Assembly (NCBI GenBank): GCA_910592005.1
Contig: CAJVPP010003485.1
Coordinates: 1 to 11,512 of the forward strand
DNA: 11,512 nucleotides
Reading direction: 5' to 3'
DNA from: Funneliformis mosseae
Lineage: Eukaryota > Glomeromycota > Glomeromycetes > Glomerales > Glomeraceae
Below are positions 1-6,126 of the stretch, piece by piece. The notes under the pieces were generated by a model, which saw only the letters and a program-made list of their open reading frames with translations, did no database searches and had not been told where the DNA came from. Position 1 is the stretch's first letter; each line of letters opens with the position of its first letter. The translations under genes were made by a program, and so were the position numbers.

Positions 1-2
1 TC

Positions 3-170
3 CAAATAATCTTAGAAGCCGTTCCTACAAAAAAGGAAGAAAAAAGAACGTTAGAAATGTTCTTTCTCAAAGAAGAACTCCACCTCATCAAAACCTATCT
101 TCCAAGAACCGATCCAAGAGAAATTCCATGGTCTAAAGGTTCTTATAAGCCATTTCTACAAAAAAATTAA
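3..170 (+). CDS. 3' end of an unidentified protein-coding frame
   Basis: An open frame enters from the left edge and ends at TAA (168-170), giving about 55 residues. The composition is protein-like and charged, rich in Lys and Glu, and includes the stretch TYLPRTDPREIPWSKG close to the C-terminus, which ends FLQKN. I do not recognise the family. The stop codon coincides with the start of a dispersed repeat (from 165) found again at 4843. The frame could therefore be the last part of a mobile-element protein followed by its 3' noncoding region, or a host or element gene cut at its end by the repeat. With only 55 residues and no domain recognised, chance openness cannot be excluded, although this AT content makes a chance frame of this length with ordinary amino-acid composition uncommon. 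Confidence 0.35.
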   Translation, partial: QIILEAVPTKKEEKRTLEMFFLKEELHLIKTYLPRTDPREIPWSKGSYKPFLQKN

Positions 171-437
171 AGTACTAAATACAAAGGTTAAGCCAAGCGC
201 CTCTAACAAAACTATTAAAGGTGTATCTAATATAAAACTAAAAGAAAAACCAAAAGTAAATTAGAAGCGAATTAAAGTTTACATGATTTTATCGTTCTCT
301 ATTTATATAAAATTAACTATATAGATAGATATAACAAATAAATAAAATATATTTAATATGTTTTATATGTCGAATATATTAAATATGTTTGTATATTTGT
401 TATGTCAGATATATTAAATATGTCTGATATGTCAAAT
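165..437 (+). repeat. Dispersed repeat, copy 1
   Basis: This stretch matches 4843-5120 in the same orientation with many substitutions and small gaps. Shared landmarks include AATTAAAGTACTAA at the left end, the GCGCCTCT/ACGCCTCT block, AACTAAAAG, TTTACATGATT, CTCTATTTATA and GATATAACAAATAAAT, then a degenerate tail built from ATATGTC and ATATTAAAT or ATATCAAAT words. It ends where the Tc1-like element starts. Copy 1 lacks the upstream half found with copy 2, because a reading frame lies there instead. It could be a truncated LTR or the 3' noncoding region and tail of a retroelement. Confidence 0.7.
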
Positions 438-438
438 A

Positions 439-462
439 CAGTAGCGGTCATAAGTATCTGAC
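439..462 (+). repeat. Left terminal inverted repeat of the Tc1-like element
   Basis: Twenty-four bases beginning CAGTAGCGG are identical to the reverse complement of 1814-1837. The preceding TA (437-438) is the target-site copy. The transposase stop codon is at 536-538, so about 73 bases of noncoding DNA separate the two. Confidence 0.95.
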
Positions 463-535
463 AGCCTCTAACTCTAGCTACAAGTAATTAAATTCAAAAT
501 TTTTTTTTATTTAAAAAATATATAACCAACTAAAA

Positions 536-1666
536 TTAATACATTGTGTAATTACTATCTAACTCTATAAGTGTAGCTGTATACCTTTTCATGCTAGTTA
601 TCAAATTCACAGCAAGTACAGGTGATAATCAGTTCCATTCTTTTTGTATGTTCCTTCTTTAATCCTTTAATTAATTGAATTTTTTTTTTGTATATTAATT
701 TTCATTAACCTCTAAACATTTTCTATAGGGTTTGGTCTGGAGATATTGATAACTAAGAAAGTATCTCAATACCATCTTCTTTCTTCCATTTTTCACGATT
801 TTCAATTGATGCTTTGGATCATTATCTTCTTATAAGATTCAATCTATAATGTTACTTTCACTAAAAAGTTTAGAAGTAGAAGCTAGAAGATCCTGTTTAT
901 AAATAGTATACATAAATTCAGCATTAAGGTTTCTCTGAAAGCAAAATAGCTTACCAAATTCAAAGCAGAAAAACATTCTCAAACATGAACTTTTAGTGGA
1001 TGCTTAACAGAACGAAATACTTTTTTTCTACCAGAAAATTGCCAAACTTTTTTTTTTGATGTATATAATTGAAATGTATTCTCATCTGTAAAAACAACTC
1101 GATTTCAATCAAAATTCTTATGTTTTTTTGCCTATTGCAACTAAAGATGGTCTTCATAATTATTTTTAAATTTTAATTGAATTGCAACTTAATTGCATCA
1201 TAAGGAAATTTAATTGCATCACAAGTTGCAACTCAATTGCACCATTTTTTTAATTGCAGTGACCATTTTTAATTACAACCTTTTCTTTTGAAGGTCTTCT
1301 TTAAGCAAAGGCTTAGAAATTTTATTACTAAACTTTTCTTCAGACTTATGAAAACGTCACTTTATTATTTCTATACTAAGTCTAATACTTCTTTCTTCTA
1401 TTTTTTCTTGTATTTGGCTGTTATATTATGTACTTTTTCTACCATCTTTACAATCTTATCATCTTATTTTGCGGATATTATATAAGGTCACCTAGTTTTT
1501 TTGAAGTACTTAAGTCCTAATTTTCATGATATCTTTTAACCCAATAAATAGCTGTAAACTTACTACAATGTACCTGTTTAGCAATAAATCTAAAACTAAA
1601 CTTTAGACTAGTTGAATGCTTATGTAAAAAGACAATTTCATATTATTTCTCTAAAGAAAGTTCCAT
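536..1666 (-). pseudogene. Tc1-like transposase, decayed
   Basis: On the minus strand an ATG at 1666-1664 opens MELSLEK, followed by a helix-turn-helix-like stretch (IAKQVHCSKFTAIYWVKRYHE). Next come KPLLKEDLQKKR before the MITE and AKKHKNFD after it, then the catalytic motifs: FTDEN (first Asp, near 1086), EDNDPKH (second Asp, near 826) and PIENV (Glu, near 723). The last two lie about 34 residues apart, matching the DD34E pattern of Tc1 transposases. The C-terminus LITSMKRYTATL...NYTMY ends at TAA 536-538 and is typical of the family. Without the insertion the frame would be about 330 residues, the normal length. It is dead: in-frame stops lie at 1643, 1517, 1132, 1105, 979, 839 and 830, there is a frameshift before PIENV, and the MITE interrupts it. 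Several stops replace expected Trp (AKKHKNFD-stop-N, V-stop-ECF) or Gln. Confidence 0.9.
1134..1279. mobile_element. Small MITE-like insertion inside the transposase
   Basis: The transposase frame breaks between AAAAGG (KR, about 1280-1285) and GCAAAAAAACAT (AKKH, about 1131). The intervening DNA has imperfect inverted ends: TTGCAACTAAAGATGGTC on the left matches TTGTAATTAAAAATGGTC read inward from the right (3 differences in 18). The outer 8 bases, ATTGCAAC (1134-1141) and ATTACAAC (1272-1279), can be read as a slightly diverged target duplication, which leaves a 130-base core. The core carries a diverged direct duplication, TTGCAACTYAATTGCAYCAT at 1182-1201 and 1226-1245. It has no coding capacity. 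Exact boundaries are uncertain by several bases, since terminal repeats and target duplication overlap. Confidence 0.65.
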
Positions 1667-1813
1667 TTTTCAAGCGAAAGTTTGATGATCATCTAAATTT
1701 TTTTTTTGTATCATTAATACTTATAAATTTACGGGTGATCATGTATTGTGTTATATTATATTTCTGAAAAATTTAAGGGGTAGTTATATAATAATTTTGG
1801 ACGATTTTGGACA

Positions 1814-1837
1814 GTCAGATACTTATGACCGCTACTG
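1814..1837 (-). repeat. Right terminal inverted repeat of the Tc1-like element
   Basis: This is the perfect inverted partner of 439-462, followed by TA (1838-1839). It is the transposase-promoter side, since the transposase ATG lies at 1664-1666 and reads away from this end. Confidence 0.95.
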
Positions 1838-1839
1838 TA

Positions 1840-3680
1840 TCTATCTTTTATTTTAATAATACGATAATACAGAACTCCATCACATGTAACAGCCATCTAT
1901 CTGTGAGTTCTATCTTTAATTCCTGCAATCTTCTCAATATGAGAAAGAACTTTTTTAATATTCGCTGTTGAATTAGGATTAACATTAAAGGGATTAGGAA
2001 TAAAGATTTCCAGAATATTAACTTCTTGATCTGCGAATGATTTTTGAGTAATACTAATTCTTGAAACAGTAAGTATTTTAGTTTCTCTTTTAACATAATA
2101 TAGTTTATAGGTAATTAATTGTTTTGGATTACCTTTATCTAGCTCAGAAATACGTTTTTTCAGTAATTCTACCAACGTAAGAAGACAATTTTTACCTTAG
2201 GACAAACTTGCTTTTGATTATCAATACTTTGCTCTTTACAGTTAGGGCATTATTTTTCGCAGTGATCGTTCAATCCTAAATTATCTATAAGAAAATCAAT
2301 AACATTAGTCATAAACAATTTTTTTTTACATAACAACTCAAGAATTTCAGTAAGGTAAATATGTAATTCTTGATTTATTGCTTCTTGCATTTCTGATGGA
2401 ATTTCAGAAAGATTTTTATACTGTAACCTACTAAGGGAATTAGATATTTAGGATAAATTAGTATATTGAATACAATTCTGAGACTTCATATTAAAGGCAA
2501 CAAAACTGGTAATGATATGAAATATTACTGTATTATTTTCTCGATCAAGATAATTTCGTTGTCTTCTTTATTCATTATTAAAAGCTATAAACAAAAATCC
2601 TTCAGGTAGGAGTTCTTCTTTTTCTGATAGTTTGTCTAGCCAGCTTTAATAATGAGAATAACTTCTTAAGCATGTAATATGATCGTTAACATTAATATAG
2701 TTTTTGATCGCACAATAGAATACTTAATAGCTGATGTTATAAGATTTATTTCTGATACATATTTTTCATGCCTAGACCTATATATTAAATCAGCGGCCAT
2801 CACTCTTTTGTAAACTTTCTTAGTATTTAAGAAATCTGTATTAAGATTATTTTGGGTTAATATTTCAATAAACTTTATGACAACTTGATTATATTTGCTT
2901 AGTTATATCTACGGAATATAACTTAATAGATTTTCTAAGAAAAATCTATTATTATCTCTAATCAGAGATTTGATATCCTCATATAAAGATTCTCGTTCAA
3001 TTAATGTGATGTCAATAACTGCTTGTATATGCTTATGCTAATCGCAATATCGAGATTTTTATTGCTTAACGAGCTTCTCATTCTTATTGCATTATTTTTT
3101 ATATAGATCTCTTATTCAAGCTAACTCTTCGACATATTCGTATGGTCGCTTCTTCAATTCTAATAATTCGTATTCTTGGTCCTCTATTTGCTACTGTAAT
3201 TCTACAACATTGTGATCTATTCGACTTTCTTCAAATAATTTCTCAGTACTTTCAAATTCTGTTGATAAGTATGGCTCATCATTAGGAATTGTCTCTTCAT
3301 GAATACTAGGATCTAAAGTATGAACAGGATTATTATTATAATCAGTATCAATTCAAAGTTTTTTGTTTACATGAGTAAGCATAAGGTCATTTAAAAGCTG
3401 TTGATAAAAGTGTTTAGTAGCTATAATTTTATTATAATATTTTTCACAAATCGAATAGGAGTTTAAAGAAGAATAAAAATCTGTAAACTCAAGTATAAAA
3501 TCTTGATAAAGTATAAGTTGCTTAGCTACTTTTTTTGCAACTAGCATGTCTCCAAACTTGTGACTCCTTTATCTCATAAGATTTTAAGCCCAGTTTACTA
3601 TAATTATTAATTAATTTGAAAAATATTCAAGAGAGATCTTTGGATCTTAGTTTCTTTCTAGGCAGTAAATGCTGTGACAT
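1840..3680 (-). pseudogene. Unidentified gene, heavily mutated, 3' end cut
   Basis: A continuous protein-like signal runs along the minus strand from ATG 3680-3678 (MSQHLLPRKKLRSKDLS) to YYRIIKIKD at the Tc1 boundary, about 600 residues. The frame changes near 3548, 2648, 2521 and 2175. Fifteen in-frame stops are visible: TGA at 3627, 3353 and 3116; TAG at 3191, 3038, 2909, 2169 and 1897; TAA at 3092, 3059, 2903, 2666, 2569, 2448 and 2250 (low coordinates). Readable pieces include a coiled-coil-like, Glu/Lys/Gln-rich part (about 3240-3050), KVYKRVMAADLIYRSR, LSEKEELLPEGFLFIAFNNE, a possible zinc-binding C-x2-C (CPNC, near 2245), and a C-terminal stretch with MAVTCDGV. I do not recognise the family. 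The CDGV piece suggests an ending like those of large unnamed repetitive gene families, but that is weak. The natural 3' end is missing: the sequence runs straight into the Tc1 element and then the repeat. It is probably a mobile or amplified gene, now dead. Confidence 0.75.
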
Positions 3681-4163
3681 TATTTTTTGAATTCAAGTAT
3701 GCTAAAATTTTAAAAGAAAAATAAAATCAATATATTAACTTAATTAAATCAATTTAACACAAATTTAACAAAAATTCAGGTTTCATTTACTTTTTCAAAG
3801 AGAGTTGCTTATGAATAGAACTTGAATGATTATGAAACTAGAGGTTTTTACTTTCTGTACACATGATTATTAGTTATAGATCGACATTGTGAAAAGCCAC
3901 AAATTTCAGTCGAAGAGAATAGATATAGGCCAAAATCTAAGGATTTATCACAGATCATTCTAGAATTGATATTCATTTTTAGTAAAATCCCTGATTGTAT
4001 TATTGGAGGATCCATTAAATAAATATGACACATCGTTATTAGTATCTTCGTCGCAATTGTAGAATTGATTGCAGATCTCTTTATCAGCAAGTGATAAATG
4101 TTTTCACTAAAAAAAAAGATAAAAAAAATCAGTAAACTGAATAGAAAACTTAATAAATATTTT
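3681..4163. other. AT-rich stretch without a supported gene
   Basis: This DNA lies upstream of the minus-strand pseudogene, so its left part may hold the old promoter. The only longer frame is minus-strand 4180-3848, 110 residues. It starts with a strongly hydrophobic stretch (LLSFLFSLLIFFIFFF), which could mimic a signal peptide but arises from poly-A/T DNA, and the rest shows no recognisable domain. Its start lies in the adjacent tandem repeat. I do not call it a gene. Confidence 0.5.
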
Positions 4164-4313
4164 AGCATTACTATAATCACCTAAAAATTGATTTGTCTCT
4201 GCAAGGGAAAATAGCAAGCTATAACTAACCAAAGATTGATTTGTCTCCTCAAGGAAAAATAGCAAACTATAACTAACCCAAGTGTGATTTGTCTCCGCAA
4301 GAAAAATAGAAAA
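4164..4313. repeat. 48-base tandem repeat, about three units
   Basis: Units start near 4187, 4235 and 4283, each carrying TGATTTGTCTC, a CAAG block, AAAAATAG and (in the first two) CTATAACTAACC. The third unit is cut short after AAAAATAGAAAAG. A degenerate tail of an earlier unit (ACTATAATCACCTAAA) lies just before the first at 4170-4186. Units 1 and 2 differ at only a few positions. The period is a multiple of three, but every frame with a clear repeat also contains stops, so it is probably noncoding. Confidence 0.85.
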
Positions 4314-4564
4314 GGTCTTTCAATACAATAAGAGCATTTAGTAGCCACAAATGATCTTCATGTATGCATCATCAACTCTCCAAACTAATGAAAGCATGTA
4401 AAGGCCATGCAAATCTGAAAGGAGGCTTTGACAAAGGGATAGTTTGACATTGTCGTTAGATTGTAGAACGAGAAAATACTTACTTTACGACATATAAAGG
4501 AAAAAAGCTAACAAAAAAGCAATAGACAATAAAAACATTTTTTTTTTTATTTTTAATTTTTTTA
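4314..4564. other. Non-coding stretch between tandem repeat and candidate LTR
   Basis: No frame with protein-like composition was seen on either strand. The stretch ends in a T-rich tract (about 4540-4563) directly before the possible LTR start. Nothing else was recognised. Confidence 0.5.
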
Positions 4565-5120
4565 TGTAAGAGACTGGTACTGTTAATATGCAATCCTTGC
4601 GAATTGCAACTGTTAGACAGGGTATTCGAGTGGTAATTCTTTTAAGTTTACGTAGTGACTCAATTTAGTTTATCTCAGGATTTATAAGCTACACGGTGAT
4701 GTATTTACGATAAAGCCAGAAGCAAGGCGACTCGATTGATTCAGAGGTATAATATATGTTTATTGATAATAATAAGAATAAAGAGAAGAGATAGTAACAG
4801 AAAAATAAGAAAATAAGAAATAATATAAAAAGAAATCAAAAGAATTAAAGTACTAAGTGGAATGTTAGGCTAAACGCCTCTTACAAGAACTACTAAATGT
4901 GTATCTAGAACTAAAGGAAGACTAAAAGTGAACTAAAAGCGAACTACTGTTTTACATGATTCTATTGCTCTCTATTTATACTAAATTAATACATAGATGG
5001 ATATAACAAATAAATCAAATAAATCAAATATATCTTATATGTCCGATATGTCCAAGATATCAATTATATCAAATATGTCCAGTATATCAAATATATCAAA
5101 TATATCAAATATGTCTGACA
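4565..5120 (+). mobile_element. Candidate solo LTR of a retrotransposon
   Basis: The segment starts TGTAAGAGA and ends TGTCTGACA. These are TG...CA ends whose first seven bases pair inverted at six positions, and TTTA flanks both sides (4561-4564 and 5121-5124) as a possible target duplication. Inside, a TATA-like TATAATATAT (4748-4757) is followed by AATAAA (4777-4782), the expected order of an LTR promoter and polyadenylation signal. The 3' half (4843-5120) is repeated at 165-437, so it belongs to a mobile family. There is no internal coding region, hence solo. The flanking duplication is short and low in complexity, and the other copy lacks the first half, so this stays a hypothesis. The alternative is a 5'-truncated non-LTR element whose tail is the ATATCAAAT array. 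Confidence 0.4.
4843..5120 (+). repeat. Dispersed repeat, copy 2
   Basis: This is the direct-orientation partner of 165-437. Its tail is more regular than that of copy 1, with ATATCAAAT words repeated in tandem about 5079-5111 and ATGTCC or ATGTCTG interspersed. The better-kept tail suggests either a younger copy or later microsatellite expansion. Confidence 0.7.
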
Positions 5121-6094
5121 TTTAGATCTGCAATATGCTGCGCCACGTTCATCAATCCAATCCTGTTACAGTACCATTATTTCTTTCTAAAATATTTTTT
5201 TTTTTAAAAACTTGAGAGTGTAAGAAAAAAATGTAAAAGTACTTATTAAACATTGATATATTTTTTGATCGCGTTGAATTTCTAAATTGGGGGTTGGGTC
5301 ACGATTTTTAGCCCGAATTAGATAGTCCCTGTGACAAATAATAACTGACAAATAAGAAATCACTATCCCAAAATAAAAAACAGAGGCGTGACATGGCGTG
5401 ACAAATAGTCACGTGATAGAACCCGGCATTAGCCATGACTTTTACATATTTTAAAGTTTTCTAATTGTCCGGAACCTGATTTTCCTAGCAATCTACCCAT
5501 ATTACCTGTAAAGAAAAGTAAAGTTAATGTTCTGCCTTTTTTTTTGTACTAATAAATAATCGTGATTGTAAATTTTTTGACTGATTTAAAACTACTATAA
5601 TTAAAACGAATCAGAACAAAATCCTTTTACTGGAACTTACTCAATTTTTTTTTTTTTTGTTTCTTTTCGTATTTAACGTTAAAACGTAATTTTATTTTGA
5701 CAAAAAAAAAAAAAAAAATATGAAAAAAAAATGAAAAATCAATAAAATATAAATTATTATGGTGCTGAAAAAAAAAACCATTATGTATACTACATGCAAA
5801 ACAAAAAAAAAAAAAAAGTCTAAATAACCATAATAGCTAAAAGAATACTTTTTTCTTTCTTTCTTTTTTTGCTTGAATTGTGTAATTTTATATGAATGAA
5901 GCCTATGCTATTCTTAAATAAAAATAAATAAATTAATTCACTATATTATTTGATAATCCGCGCCGCGGTTTGTTTGTTTTGTTTTTTGTTTTTTTGAATG
6001 TTCATTTGTGACCTTTATATCATTGTTTTTACGATTTTCATTCACAACATTTTTCAACGGAAGTTTGTTGAGCAACACGCGTTTCTGCTTTTTT
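5121..6094. other. Intergenic region with no clear gene; 3' flank of the Bem2-like gene
   Basis: No protein-like frame is convincing here except a possible extension of the neighbouring gene (see 5941-6126). The left part (about 5280-5440) is less AT-rich and holds the TGAC motif cluster. The right part is dominated by homopolymers: T14 at 5645-5658, A17 at 5702-5718, A10 at 5768-5777 and A15 at 5803-5817. On the minus strand the 3' end of the Bem2-like transcript must lie here. AATAAA on that strand occurs at 5696-5691, but a real poly(A) site cannot be fixed. A GC-only block, CCGCGCCGCGG (5958-5968), stands out against the AT background. Confidence 0.6.
5332..5416. promoter_or_regulatory. 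Cluster of repeated TGAC motifs with a TCACGTGA palindrome
   Basis: TGACAAATA occurs exactly three times (5332, 5346 and 5399) and GGCGTGACA twice ten bases apart (5385 and 5395). The 8-base palindrome TCACGTGA, which contains the E-box CACGTG, follows at 5409-5416. E-boxes of this type bind bHLH regulators in fungi. No nearby gene has its start here, so a promoter role is not shown; the cluster may be part of an old repeat. Confidence 0.3.
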
Positions 6095-6126
6095 TCAAAT
6101 AATCGTATCAATCTCATCCTGATCCA
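5941..6126 (-). other. Open frame overlapping and following the Bem2-like stop
   Basis: In a frame shifted by one base from the terminal exon, 61 codons stay open from 6126 to TAG 5943-5941. They encode a basic stretch with RLFEKKQKRVLLNKLPLKN, then Lys/Asn-rich residues. It reads like a continuation of DEIDTI but needs a frameshift before TGA 6097. It may be a 3'UTR accident. Confidence 0.25.

Larger units (their letters stand above)
439..1837 (-). mobile_element. Tc1/mariner-like DNA transposon, complete ends, inactive
   Basis: The two ends form a perfect 24-base inverted repeat beginning CAGTAGCGGTCATAAG (439-462 and, inverted, 1814-1837). Each end is flanked by TA (437-438 and 1838-1839), the target duplication expected of the Tc1/mariner superfamily. 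The 1399-base element contains a minus-strand transposase relic of the right size, with recognisable DD34E-type motifs, so the orientation is minus. About 138 bases of its length are a later MITE-like insertion, which leaves roughly 1.26 kb, normal for Tc1-like elements. Perfect ends beside a heavily mutated transposase suggest either that the ends stayed mobilisable by an active relative or that the ends escaped mutation by chance. Confidence 0.92.

Noticed and set aside
300..437. CRISPR-like short repeats in the ATATGTC/ATATTAAAT tail
   Set aside because: The units are degenerate AT words without constant spacers or adjacent cas genes, and the sequence is eukaryotic in character.
1288..1485. 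65-residue plus-strand frame
   Set aside because: It is the antisense of the Tc1-like transposase relic and rich in Phe, Tyr and Ser as expected from reading that strand backwards.
1840..3680. Alternative genetic code with TAA and TAG read as Gln
   Set aside because: The same relic also has TGA stops and several frameshifts. One TAG sits where Trp is expected, and the neighbouring Bem2-like gene uses the standard code with Gln written CAA and CAG. Decay is simpler.
3848..4180. 110-residue minus-strand frame with a hydrophobic, signal-peptide-like start
   Set aside because: The hydrophobic part comes from A/T-run DNA, the start lies in a tandem repeat, and no domain or further coding signal is seen. 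At this AT content one such frame in the window is not surprising.
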